Assembly: GCA_949130485.1 (NCBI GenBank)
Contig: OX422193.1
Coordinates: 7,797,356-7,861,355, forward strand
Length of the DNA stretch: 64,000 nucleotides
DNA from: Agelas oroides
Taxonomy: Eukaryota; Porifera; Demospongiae; Agelasida; Agelasidae
Reading direction: 5' to 3'
Shown piece after piece: positions 11,307 through 22,054 of this stretch. Both the position numbers and the translations under genes were made by a program. Under the pieces are notes generated by a model. The model did no database searches and was not told the DNA's origin. It saw only the letters and a list, made by a program, of their open reading frames with translations. Within the stretch, counting starts at the first letter, position 1. The number at the start of each line of letters is the position of its first letter.

Positions 11307-12518
11307 AGAATGCATGCATAATATGCATATGTCCTGCATCTAACAAGTCCATTGCATACTTTTGTATCTTCTTATAGGACCTACACTCCATTCTCTTGGC
11401 CTGCAAAACCCTCCGCTGCAGGAACCTCGGCTGCAGGAACCTCGGCTACAGGACCCTCAGCTGAAGAAGATAGTGAGTCCCCAATTGGACCGGCCCCAAC
11501 AGGCACCACTAATGTAACACAGGCTACAACTGTGCTGCCACCTGTGAGCACTACTGCACAGCCTCCCAGCTCTGTAGTGCCCACAGGTGTCATCACTACA
11601 CAGCCTTCTACGCTTATACTGCCGAGTGGTGCTCAGTTAGGGGCCGGCACCATAGCACATCCTAGCCAGTTGCCACCGATAACACCCATTTACACACCAG
11701 CAGTGACACCGTGGCAACCTGATCCCACGGGATTGGGTACTGCCCAATTGATTAGGGCTGAAGTACTTAGACATATAGCACCTTTAAAAGATGAAATAAA
11801 ATCATTAAGATCTGAAGTACAACAATTAAAAGAGAGGAATAAGAAGTTAGAAGAGAGGGATAAGGAGTTAGAGCTAAGAGAACGAGATAGAGTAGCTAAG
11901 GAAAAAGAAAGGCGGGATGCTGAGAAAAGGCGCATACATGCAGAAAAAAAGAGAATAGACGATGAAGCCATAAGAATTAGGGAAGAACAGGGGAGGGTAG
12001 CGGCAGAAAAAACCCGTGTAGATTCAGAAAAACGTAGAGTAGCATTAGATAGTAGTCATGGAGGCCCTTCTTCACAGGGTGGGACATCGCTAAATGTAAG
12101 TGGGACCTCACAGAGGGACCAGCAAACAATTAAAGACCTAGAGACAGCTATCACAAAGATTAAGGATGATGTTAAAGAGCTACAGGATGAAAATACACGA
12201 CTAAAAAATGACATAATACAGCTAAGAAATAACATAGCGCAGGCACCAGCACCTCCTCAGATCGATAATCCTGTAAGGGATTGGAAACGTCGAGCATGTG
12301 AGGAGGTGCTGGAATTAACAGCACCTCCGGGGAGAGCCCCACTAGTTAAAGCTAAGGCTAATCATAGGTACCATTGCCATGATCTAACTTGTACGTTTCA
12401 AAATAGGACAAATTGTTTAGATACATACATTAAGCATTTACAGGACAAGCATAATTTTAACATTAGAGAGACAACACACACAGTCGCACAGAGAGATACA
12501 TACCTTCCACGTCAATAG
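7496..12518 (+). CDS. Multi-exon gene: coiled coil with C-terminal Cys2His2-like finger
   Basis: Unrecognised protein, model built by hand. Exon 1 (7496-7508) starts in a good context (GAAGATGGCG) and ends at a GTAAGT donor, phase 1. Exon 2 starts at 8579 after TTTCCCAG and continues in phase with MKRTREADVAQTG; its 3' end is uncertain (8650-8740). Exon 3 about 8855-9028 encodes an amphipathic region (LLKIIGRLSFVPLVELKKAL). Exon 4 is 9290-9480 (donor GAG/GTACTT). A 54-nt exon at 9930-9983 is optional. Exon 5, 10163-10236, has clean TTAG and GTAAGT sites and joins exon 6 (11378-12518) in phase through an Arg codon. Exon 6 holds an Ala/Thr/Pro-rich linker, about 110 residues of E/K/R-rich coiled coil, a second short coil, then CHDLTC followed by HLQDKH (C-x4-C-x12-H-x4-H). 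Exons 4-6 are firm; exons 2-3 less so. It may be lineage-specific or transposon-derived. The (GT)n tract at 11,240 precedes the exon 6 acceptor. Confidence 0.6.
8045..8096. repeat. Hairpin
   Basis: Arms TCTCAGAAAGAATTTG and CAAATTCTTTCTGAGA flank a GC-rich loop, a small inverted-repeat element in intron 1 of the surrounding gene. Confidence 0.7.
8298..8386. mobile_element. Small palindromic MITE
   Basis: Arms of about 30 bp (GATGCATATTTAATAGACTC then GTGCCCCGCC, and the inverse with one substitution) flank a GC-rich centre. Its high GC contrasts with the AT-rich surroundings. It lies in intron 1 of the coiled-coil gene. Confidence 0.65.
11240..11305. repeat. (GT)n microsatellite
   Basis: About 33 uninterrupted GT units in the intron 70 bp before the splice acceptor at 11377. 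Confidence 0.95.
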
Positions 12519-12530
12519 ATTCTCCTTGTA

Positions 12531-13131
12531 AGTGAGAGTGTGGTACTATTGTTGTTTTTGTTCAGCACTTTGCTTTTTAGTTTAGTTTTCAAGTGTAAAA
12601 TCAACATTAGTTTAGTAGTAGTTAGTGCTCGGGAGGCGGTTTCAATTTTAGTTTAGTATTAGTTAGTATTTCGAAAGAAAATTGATTTTAGTTTAGTATT
12701 AGTGGAAAGGCAATGAAATTACTTTTAGTTAGTATTAATTTTAGTTTAGTTATAGTACAGCTAGGCAAGGTAGTTCAGGAAATACAACTCAAAGTGATAA
12801 ACACCATGGTTTGCACACTCTATTTGTAGTAACACTTCCTGCAGGAAATTACAACTTGTGCAACACTGGTTCAGCAAGCAATCCATGGTCGTACACACTA
12901 GGTTATAGAGTCTTCTGTGAAGCCTTGTTCCCAGTCCACTCGAGCCAGATGATAGCACGATAATACTATTACGTACATAGTATATTATCCTAGTTTTTAG
13001 TTAGTTATAAGAAGTTTCAGGTCGTTACGGTTAGTAAATAGTAAGTTCATGAAGTTTTTTTACAAATTTAGTTTAATTACTAAAACATTTTTCCACTTAG
13101 TTTTGGTTTTGGTTAACTAAAACAACACCAT
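12531..13131. repeat. TTTAGTTTAG-rich repeat region
   Basis: Right after the stop codon of the coiled-coil gene, the phrase TTTTAGTTTAGTATTAGTTAG recurs in variants to about 12,760 and again near 12,990-13,130, ending AACTAAAACAACACC. The same terminal phrase ends elements at 21,196 and 23,125, so this is probably a degraded or nested member of that family. A GTTCCCAGTCCACTCGAGCC fragment lies at 12,930. Confidence 0.4.
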
Positions 13132-13369
13132 CTGGTACACAAGACCATGTACAGTAGCTCTTTAACATCACTATTCTGATAGCTGTCTCTATATCAACAC
13201 CTGTCCACTGAAGTGTGTAGCTAGTGTAGGGCAGAGAAGGTCTAGGCATACAATTAATGTGAGCTGGCCGCTGCATGCATACCCTAGAGTGTCTGGGGGC
13301 CCTGTGGCCCTGGGTGAGGGTTTGGACAACTTACTCGAGCAGTCTAGCTAGTCCACTGTGTACCTGTGT

Positions 13370-13510
13370 TTGTCTGTGTGCCTGTGTGTGTGTGTGTGTG
13401 TGTGCCTGTGTGTGTGTGTGTGTGTGACTGTGTGTGTGTGCCTGTGTTAGTGTGTGTGTGTCTGTGTGTGTGCCTGTGTGTGTGTGTGTGTGTGCATGTG
13501 TGTGTGTTTG
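13370..13510. repeat. Impure (TG)n tract
   Basis: TG dinucleotides interrupted by TGCC and TGAC at intervals; degrades into TGTGCATG-type sequence up to about 13,620. Long frames over it are artefacts of the repeat. Confidence 0.9.
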
Positions 13511-13704
13511 CGTGTCTGTGTCCACTTTTGCAGTTTGTGTGTGCATGCATGTGCATTTGTGTCCATGTTTTCATGGTGTGTGAGTGTGCCTGCATATGCT
13601 TGTGTATGTGTGGGTTGTGTTTGAGTAGTAGCTAGTTTTACGCAAGTAACTTGACATGTTTTTGTTAAGCGTGTATATGGTGACAAGCTGACATCATTGA
13701 CAAT

Positions 13705-14046
13705 GTGTAGTCATTAAAAAGTTTTGCTTGCATGCAATCTATTTTGAAGAAAGGATCTGCACTAGCAGAAAAGGTAAGATAAAGGGAGGTGGGTGGGTGG
13801 GTGTCACCCTCCGAGTAACAGCAAACGGCAGCTTTTGTAGCTGGCTGTAGAAAAGCCTTGGTCGGCACTGGGTGGGCCATATATTTTCTTTCCTGCACAA
13901 ACGTGCATAGAAGATGCTCTTCTCACCTTGTAAGAGCTTCATTTCTGGCACTGTAGGCAGCTTTCAGTCTGGACAAGCATTTGCTAGTCAGAGAGCCTCG
14001 ACTATTAATGGTTTGCTAATGATCCTGAGTAGGTGTGGTCAATGAT
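13705..14046. repeat. Dispersed repeat family R1, copy 2
   Basis: Shares the ordered blocks listed for 3426-3790: TTTTGAAGAAAGGATCTG, GGGAGGTGGGTGGGTGGG, TAGAAAAGCCTTGGTC, TTCTCACCTTGTAAG, GGCAGCTTTCAGTCTGGAC and a closing TAGGTGTGGTCA. Confidence 0.65.
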
Positions 14047-14079
14047 GTCAACCTGTAGAGAAAGTCTGAAAGTAACTTT

Positions 14080-14179
14080 AGGTCATGTTTGCAATGCTAG
14101 CTCACAGCAGAAGTTGAAGTACAGATCTAAGGTCATGTTTGCAATGCTAGCTCACAGCAGAAGTTGAAGTACAGATCTA
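14080..14179. repeat. 50-bp exact tandem duplication
   Basis: The 50 bp beginning AGGTCATGTTTGCAATGC and ending AGTACAGATCTA is present twice back to back with no difference seen, suggesting a recent event. Confidence 0.9.
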
Positions 14180-14326
14180 AACACTTCTAAAGTTTATGGT
14201 TGTTTGGTTAACACTGAGTATGTATAGTAGCTACTCATTTGTTGCAGTATAGAACACTTCAAACATGGATAGATGATTTTGACACATTTGTGTTAGTGCT
14301 GACCATTACTGCTCACTTTACCAAAA

Positions 14327-14518
14327 AGTTTTTTCTTATAGCTTAGCTATCCTTCAGTCTATCCGCCCTTTTAAAAGTTTTTTCTTATAGCTTAGCTATC
14401 CTTCAGTCTATCCGCCCTTTTAAAAGTTTTTTCTTACAGCTTAGCTATCCTTCAGTCTATCCGCCCTTTTAAAAGTTTTTTCTTATAGCTTAGCTATCCT
14501 TCAGTCTATCCGCCCTTT
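14327..14518. repeat. 49-bp tandem array, 4 copies
   Basis: Unit containing TTTTTTCTTATAGCTTAGC and CTTCAGTCTATCCGCCC repeats at exactly 49-bp spacing (markers at 14341, 14390, 14439, 14488). The last copy is also the outermost sequence of the palindrome that follows; the other palindrome end has a single copy, so the array grew from the left end of that element. Confidence 0.9.
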
Positions 14519-15879
14519 TTTTAGCTGAACTGAACAACACACAATGACAGGAAATGAGTAAAGGGACTAATGATGAATGAAAAGTGTAAGAGCGAAAAAT
14601 GAAAATGAACGATAGGAAAAAGATTCAGTGACTCTCAGGTAGCTATCAGGATTCAGCAATGAAAACCAGCTAAGAGAGAGGCCACTGGCCAAGTTGGTGG
14701 TTTGTTCGCTCATCTGTGTGTGGATTGCCTCCAAGGCCCTCCTCTTCTAGCAGTGGGACTCTGGTTGTATGTCTCGGAGTACCTCCAGCCCACTCCATGG
14801 TCCACTACAATCTTGTTCTGTGTGATTTTTCTCCTTCTGCTCTGTGTTCTCCCAATCTCTTCTGTACCTTCTTCCCAGTCTTGCATATGTACAACTGTTC
14901 GTAGTTTCTACGCAAGACCTCGTACACTGTGTCTTTCAATAAATTTAGTCTGCATTCTTCATTTGGACCAAGGTCTGACATAGGGTCTCAAGGAATTCAA
15001 TTAATGCCATTGTCTCTATTTGGTCACAAACCCATTGGATCCTTTCCATTGACATGGGACAGGTGAAATGTATTGCGTCTCTCCTGCGCAGTGTTGTTCT
15101 GTATCAAATGTAGTTGTGACCATGTACCCCGCATGGATTACCATTGAAAGTATATGTTTATAATAAATATTCTCTTGTAAAACCTAGAGAATATATTTGA
15201 TAAACATTCAAGGTTAATGGTAATCCATGCAGGCTACATGGTCACAACTATATTTGATACAGAACAACACTGTGCAGGAGAGACGCAATACATTTCACCT
15301 GTCCCATGTCAATGGAAAGGATCCAATGGGTTTGTGACCAAATAGAGACAATGGCATTAATTGAATTCCTTGAGACCCTATGTCAGACCTTGGTCCAAAT
15401 GAAGAACTCGGACTAAATTTATTGAAAGACACAGTGTACGAGGTCTTGTGTAGAAATTACGAACAGCTGTACATATGCAAGACTAGGAAGAAGGTACAGA
15501 AGAGATTGGGAGAACACAGAGCAGAAGTAAGGAGAAAAATCACACAGAACAAGATTGTAGTGGACCATGGAGTGGGCTGGAGGTACTCCGAGACATACAA
15601 CTAGAGTCCCACTGCTAGAAGAGGAGGGCCTTAGAGGCAATCCACACACAGATGAGCGAACAAACCACCAACTTGGCCAGTGGCCTCTCTCTTAGCTGGT
15701 TTTCATTGCTGAATCCTGATAGCTACCTGAGAGTCACTGAATCTTTTTCCTATCGTTCATTTTCATTTTTCGCTCTTACACTTTTCATTCATCATTAGTC
15801 CCTTTACTCATTTCCTGTCATTGTGTGTTGTTCAGTTCAGCTAAAAAAGGGCAGATAGACTGAAGGATAGCTAAGCTAT
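14485..15879. mobile_element. 1.4-kb palindrome carrying a GIY-YIG (Penelope-like) remnant
   Basis: Two arms of about 680 bp are near-identical inverse copies around a centre near 15,182 with a loop of only about 20 bp. On the plus strand of the right arm (15,380-15,604) and minus strand of the left arm lies a frame with VYEVLCRNYEQLYICKTRKK and then RLGEHRAEVRR. This matches the pattern of GIY-YIG nuclease domains at the C-terminus of Penelope-like retroelements (C..C..xYIGxT.R....RL.EH). The GIY-YIG Gly is replaced (YIC), so this copy is probably inactive. No reverse transcriptase is present. The left arm frame is disrupted. Confidence 0.6.
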
Positions 15880-16731
15880 GGTTTGCATTTTCCTTCAACC
15901 CATGTGTTTTTTCTGATTGCTTTCACAAGTGAGATTGTGAATAAGACTAAATATGAGCCCACTTAGCCTCCCAAATAGTTCAGAGATTCGTGATGCAAGG
16001 TTGTCCTACGTATACCTTAATTTGATTGTATACATCCTTCATGCATACTTCATTGCTAAAATATGAGGCAAGTGGTTCAAGAGCTGCTCAGGTGTGATTA
16101 TTAGCCACCCATCCCAGCTACATGTACTAGGAGAGATATGACATTTTTTTGCTGTGCAATCACAACAAAGCATATGGTATAGCTAGTTTCTAGTTCAATT
16201 CCTTGGTGAGTCCACGCAAGTTGAGCTGTACAACATAGGCACACTTCCCCCCCCCCCCCCCCCAACATTTTCGCTGTGTGCCACTCTTATGTAGCACAAA
16301 TACTAAGCTATGTCTGCGGGTTAACTATAGGTGCTTGGGCCTCCATTAGTCGAGCTTACCTTTGATTTAGCAGCCATGCATTTAGACATGTTGACACCGA
16401 ACTATGAGCCACAGTCGTGCTCTGGCCGTGCTTAACACAGCAATCAATGGCTGTTCCAACAGTACAATGACAGCTCGCTCCGTCAGGCACTTGTACACAC
16501 ACCTAGAATCTGCAATAACTAACACTAGATTGATCTTTGTGTGCTCACATAGCTACCGAATCAGAATCCTGCTGGGTCAAAATCTACAAGAAGCATGCTT
16601 CTCTTACTGCTGTGTGCGCTAATTCATGTGGAATCTGTAACTAATGGATCTGCAGACAATCTCACCTTGAGGGTTAGGGTATAATTGAAGTGTGAACACC
16701 AGTATTTTATAGCCATTCACTACTAAGAATA
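15880..16731. other. Intergenic, nothing recognised
   Basis: No gene. A run of about 18 C lies at 16,246-16,263. Confidence 0.5.
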
Positions 16732-17385
16732 TAGCCTCGTTCCCAGGCCTCTCCTAGATTTTATCTCACAGCTGTGGAGAAAAATCGGGAGAAGGCCTGG
16801 TACCAATACTACATCACGAACCGGAAATGGTGGACTCAGTTAGTATGTAATGTGGACTCAGTTTCGTAATGATGGCGACGTACCCACCCAATATGCAGCA
16901 TGTACAGGCCCTGTACAAGCAATCGAGTTTGCCTAGACATTTTGCCAATAACTACGGACTTCGTTAGTACCCAGTCTCTATCATCAAAGTGGCTCAGAGC
17001 CAGGGCTAGAACAGCTTAGATAACTTGTACATTTTTAACACAGAGCGATGCGCTGGCCTTAGCCTGCTGCTTTTCGGATGCCGTTCAGTCAACAACCACG
17101 CAAAATGCGTTCCACTTATGTTTACACATCTTTTGCTAGTGACTTAGTACTTGTGAGGTTTGAAGCTGTTGGTAAAACATTTAGGCAAACTGTCTGTTTG
17201 ATCGCTTGCTGTACTGGCCGCACATTGCGTGGGCACATTGCCATCATTACGAAACCAAGATCCACATTACATACTAACTGAGTCCACTATTTTCATTCTG
17301 TGACATAGTAATGGTACCAGGCCTTCTCCCAATTTTTCTCCACAGCTGCGAGATAAAATCTGGGAGTTGCCTGAGAACGAGGCTA
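16732..17385. mobile_element. 654-bp inverted-repeat element with perfect 9-bp TSD
   Basis: Starts TAGCCTCGTTCCCAGGCC and ends GAGAACGAGGCTA. Inverted repeats extend about 110 bp (AGATTTTATCTC, CAGCTGTGGAGAAAAAT and GGTACCA blocks). Flanks are CTAAGAATA on both sides (16,723-16,731 and 17,386-17,394), an exact 9-bp duplication. It shares the first 18 terminal bases with the element at 907-1301 but has different interior sequence, so it is a second subfamily. No transposase frame is evident inside. Confidence 0.8.
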
Positions 17386-17430
17386 CTAAGAATATATTCC
17401 ACCAAAGGTCAAATGTTGGTGAAGATTTTT

Positions 17431-18319
17431 CCTCCTTTTCTGGCTCCGCATCACAGTAGGCCAGCAACTAGGAACCTGTTGAAGTGCTCTTCTGAGAGCG
17501 TAATCTGTCTCTTCGGGGCCTTCTTCCTAGCTGCTCCTCCTGTCCTCTTGCATGATCCAACACTAATGTCTTCTACTGATGGCAATTCTCCACTGCATGC
17601 TCTGCTACAGCTAACTTTTCTGTCAGCTCCCATTCACATACCTCTTCACGCTCCTTCAGTCTCATCTCCGGGCTCTGTTCGGTGTACCAAGTGTTAACCT
17701 CGTTGAAACTACAGTGTATAAGATGTACCACATTGAATTGTACCCAGAGGTGGTGTATTGTTGACCCTAGTCAAGAGTGAGCGGAGAGTGTGGGACGTCA
17801 GACTAGTAAGTTTCAAATCATTATCAGATGTTCGAATTTGATAACAATTTGAAACTTCATGGCTTGACTATTCCTATTCCTAGTCAAGCCATGAAGTTTC
17901 AAATTGTTATCAAATTCGAACATCTGATAATGATTGAAACTTACTAGACTGACGTCCCAAACTCTCCGCTCACTCTTGACTAGGGTCAACAATACACCAC
18001 CTCTGGGTACAATTCAATGTGGTACATCTTATACACTGTAGTTTCAACGAGGTTAACACTTGGTACACCGAACAGAGCCCGGAGATGAGACTGAAGGAGC
18101 GTGAAGAGGTATGTGAATGGGAGCTGACAGAAAAGTTAGCTGTAGCAGAGCATGCAGTGGAGAATTGCCATCAGTAGAAGACATTAGTGTTGGATCATGC
18201 AAGAGGACAGGAGGAGCAGCTAGGAAGAAGGCCCCGAAGAGACAGATTACGCTCTCAGAAGAGCACTTCAACAGGTTCCTAGTTGCTGGCCTACTGTGAT
18301 GCGGAGCCAGAAAGGGAGG
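17431..18319. mobile_element. 0.9-kb palindrome with a second GIY-YIG-like remnant
   Basis: Arms of about 440 bp (17,431-17,870 and 17,881-18,319) are near-identical inverse copies with a 10-bp centre. Reading the right arm on the plus strand gives WYTEQSPEMRLKEREEV then LAVAEHAVENCHQ, a TAG stop, and LVLDHARGQEEQL. This order resembles the end of GIY-YIG domains fused to retroelement proteins (YIGxT...RLKEH...AVAEHAWE..H). Key residues are lost (YIG replaced by YTE, EH by ER), so it is a decayed copy. It does not share sequence with the 14.5-kb palindrome at nucleotide level. Confidence 0.5.
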
Positions 18320-18449
18320 AGTATTCACTTCTGACCTCTGATGACTGTAGTAGTGTATGCTTACAAGTACTGGTGTTTCACACTTTGTTCAGTTTTGCAC
18401 TGAAGCATTCAGTCAAAACATCAACATAATTAACCCTCGTGCAGAAGCC

Positions 18450-18722
18450 AGCAGAGAGGCTGCTTAAAGTTTACCACCTCACTTTGTGAAGACTTTATTT
18501 CTGCCCTGTAGGGTGAACAGCTGTGCTTAACTGTAGAAAGTCCTTGGTTGGCACTGGGTTGGCTAGTTCTCTTTCATTGCATGAATGGGCTTCAAATTAG
18601 AAAGTGCTTCTCCAATTAGTACTTCGGAAATTTCTACCATCAATTGAACATGCTTTTGCTGGAAGAGAACCTTGACTATATATTGAAAAGTTATTAGCTA
18701 ATAAGTGGGTGTGTTTACAGTC
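18450..18722. repeat. Dispersed repeat family R1, copy 3 (diverged)
   Basis: Retains GTAGAAAGTCCTTGGTTGGC, the CACTGGGTTGG block and the closing AATAAGTGGGTGTG in the same order as the copies at 3426 and 13,705, but the middle is diverged. Confidence 0.45.
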
Positions 18723-20829
18723 AGAAAAATGCACCGGATGGCTGGCAAGTGCTGTTGGGTAATAAATTGTACATTGAAGAGATTGATTGGTTAAAAGAAT
18801 TACGATCCTTCTAGGAGTTGTTAAGCTTATCAAAGTGTGACAGCATTGAGAAATTGTGTAAATATGTGGATCAAAATATAGCTTATAATGTTTTGTCATA
18901 CATAGTTTGTATTAATGTTGTTAGTTGCCATTATTCTTTCTAAAATAGCGGACAGCAAAAAATAATTGGAGTGTCTGGAAATTTGTAGAGAGTTATTAAT
19001 TTCTGAACGGAAGTATCCAGTGTGAATTAAAGAGAGGTCTTTAGTGCCAGTTTTCATTGTCCTTTTTGTGAGCTATCGGCCATGCTTTTGTTAGGAGTTA
19101 CCATGTGCATTTACTGGCACTACCTGTGTGTGTTGGCTACCATCGGTACCCATGAACAGACTTGCTGAGCATCACCATCGGACTCAATGGAACGAAGCAT
19201 AGTGAACAAAGACTGGATCATTGTTGATTGCTTCGATCGTAAAAACGACTGATTGGCCATGATTTCTTCACAACGCCTCCAAGCAGAAATATAACACTGA
19301 CTAGGAAGGTGTTGTGGCCCATGAGCTTTTTAAATATGAAGGCAATTTTAGAGCTGTGCCTTGCTATCAATGACAAAAGCCAAAGACGGTAGCTGGCACA
19401 CACAACATGCACCATGTAAGCGTTCTCTGTAATCTCCAGAATAACATACATAGGCTTAAAACAATTTTGTAGAGCCTTTTTCTAGTCCTTGATTCACTCT
19501 GCGGAACTTTGTTTGACTAGCCAACACTCCGGCAAAAAAATTTGGCCTTGCATTTGTCTGCTTAAATTACAGAGGGGGATTTTGCTGTCCGGTTTAATTA
19601 GAGCAGCGAAAAATTCATATATGAGGTGTCTGGACAACTAGAGTGTCCGGTATTTTAGAGAGAATACGGTACACCTATCACCACCTTGAAATATGGAAGG
19701 GGGGGGAGCTTAAGTTCATAGCTAGGTGTGTGGTTGTATTGAGTAGCGTACTCTAGGGAAGGGAAGATGTGTCCATCCTGTGTTTTTCTGTCTATATGTT
19801 GTAACAACCTGGTTCGAAACTCCAGGCCTGTTATACAGCCAGTGATCCCAGAACAAGTGACCTGACCATAAATTGTGTTATCCAGCTTTACATTACATGG
19901 CACATGCTATAGAACTTACACAAAGGTAGATTTTTTTAGAGTTCTTTCTCATAGGCTTGGCCTATATTGCTTGCAAACAACGGTGATAAAAGTTTTAAAG
20001 GTGGCATCTCGTAAGGTTTGAGTAGCATTCTCGGATACTTTGATGAGGGCTTAAGTTCAGAAATAGCTTTTTGGAAGCCTTTCAAGAGACATTTTCTTGT
20101 AAGATTCGATCTGTGCTTTCCATGGGAGCACCGAATATCTCATTAACATTTACATACCGTAAGTTGATGGGTGCTTTCACAACTTGGCAGCTTTTGAGTA
20201 GAGCTTATGGGAATAGTGGCTTGGCTATACAAGTCGGTTGGTCAGAAAGCCAGCTAGGTTTTTGCTGACATGCTTTAGAATATTTTCTGGTAAAACCATG
20301 GGTTGAGCTAATCATCTGCATAAAGCATGGATCCTTTTTCTGCTATTAGAAAGTGAATTTTAGTGTCTCTTTCGAGTCGTATATAAAAGCTTTAGCTATG
20401 GTTTGGGTTACGCAGCTAAACCTCGAAATGATACAATCATCCAGTATATGGTCAGTGCACTTTGAATGGGGAGCTGGTTATAAACAGATTAGTTTGGAAC
20501 CAGGTTGTAAATGTAATATCTGTGTGGATATGTTGTGTTTGTCAGTGTGACTGGGGCAGGAGGTATGGTGCTGGGTTCCAGTTCTCTGCCTCCTGTCTGG
20601 AGTTGTGGCGCCATGAAAATGGCTACTACTTCTCCTGCTGTGTGAGTGTTGTCCCGATTCCACCTAGAGTGCTACAGGGTTACTCTGGGCCGGGTTAGGG
20701 GTGTGTGCAGTGACTAGTGGCTCATGCAGCCCTAGTGGTAAGTCAGCTCACCATCCAGTGGCTAGCTCTACTCTGCTTGGCGCTAGCATGACAGTGGACA
20801 AGTGTATGTATGTTACTATAAGGTCTCGC
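18723..20829. other. Intergenic, nothing recognised
   Basis: Short frames only; no splice-supported coding stretch or repeat array was seen. Confidence 0.45.
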
Positions 20830-20960
20830 CTTATGGTTGTTTGAGGCGAAAATAGAGGAAGAGTGAGTAGTTGCCAGGAATTGAACCCGAGACACCCTGG
20901 TTTGAGCTGCCAGTGCTCTGCTACTGAACTACATAGGACAATCACAGGACTACCAGCCCC
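20830..20960 (-). mobile_element. tRNA-derived SINE, copy B
   Basis: On the minus strand: GTAGTTCAGTAGCAGAGCAC (A-box-like region), then GGGTTCAATTCC (B box), then a tail with CTCTATTTTCGCCTCAAAC. Copy A at 48,755 shares the same head and tail order. The acceptor stem does not pair well, so it is not a functional tRNA but a SINE with a tRNA-like RNA polymerase III promoter. Confidence 0.7.
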
Positions 20961-21024
20961 CCACTATACAGAATGACTATTCATTGAACTATTCAAGGCA
21001 ACCGGATTTCAAAGCCTTTACCGT

Positions 21025-21196
21025 AGTGTTGTTTAGTATAGGGTTTGTGCTTTTAGTTTACGTTATAGCTAGTTTTTGGTTAGTTATAGTTTCCAGTTTA
21101 GCAGGATAAGAGAGTTAGTTGTAGTCTGATTAACTAAAATTAAAAGGCCATACTAGAAGGTAAATAGTTAAAGTTACAGGTAACTAAAACAACACT
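21025..21196. mobile_element. 172-bp MITE
   Basis: Bounded by AGTGTTGTTTAG and its near inverse CTAAAACAACACT, AT-rich with TTAGTTA-type motifs between. No clear target duplication. The same ACTAAAACAACAC terminus ends repeats at 13,131 and 23,125. Confidence 0.5.
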
Positions 21197-21711
21197 ACTT
21201 CACTACTTCCAGTATTTGATCACTTCCTGTTTGCATAACTATACAGAAGAAGAATGCATGGGAGATCATGCCATGTGCAGTGATGTCATGTAATATCAGG
21301 TGGTTTCATTGGAGGAAACTTTGCATTGACTAGTCCCAACAAGATATATTGATGCGAAGCATGCACATCCCATCATATTTATAAGCAATCAATTACTGGA
21401 GACAAGGAAGATCTGGAAATGAGGCTACATTTAGGGGATTAGCTAATGAGTCAATGTGTTAAATTCTACAGTGAAACTGTCAAGCTCTCATTTGAAGTGA
21501 CATTAAGCTGTGAAGTAGCCTAATGTTTAAACTGTTGGAAGCATGGTTTCAGCTGTACTGCTCATCTTGCTTGATGCTGTATGAAAGAAAGCCTCATCTT
21601 GTTGCTCCTCATTGTAGGTTCATGGGTATAACTCCACCCACACATGCATGTACCGCTCATTAGCATAAACTTGTAAGCTAAGGAGACTAAGTTTGAATAG
21701 GGTGTTTCAGA

Positions 21712-21770
21712 TACAAGCCAGGGTGTCCTACGTAGCTGGGTTCGATTACTACCAGTACTTTCACTTTATA
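21712..21770 (+). mobile_element. SINE fragment, copy C
   Basis: CAAGCCAGGGTGTCCTACG then GGGTTCGATT and CTTTCACTTT match the 3' half of the tRNA-derived head and the start of the tail in the copy at 48,755. The 5' half and the tail end are missing. Confidence 0.5.
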
Positions 21771-22054
21771 ACATGGGCAGCAGTATATAGTCTGTGTAGA
21801 GATAAGCAGTAATTATGCATAGTGCACAGTTGGAGAAAAATTTGAAGTGGAACTGCTGGTGTGTATACATATTTCATTTACCAAAACTACTCAGGCTGCC
21901 AGGTATATAACCATGATGGAGCGTTCCATAAATAAATCCATACGTTCTTTATAAATCTACGTCTTACCTCTATTGTGCATACCTGCTAAATGATTGGTTG
22001 TTAAAACTGCACATATACCTTATATACCTGTATAGCAAAAACAGAAATATAAAT

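Noticed and set aside
13331..13686. Cys/Val- or His/Thr-rich frames
   Set aside because: Translation of (TG)n/(CA)n repeats.
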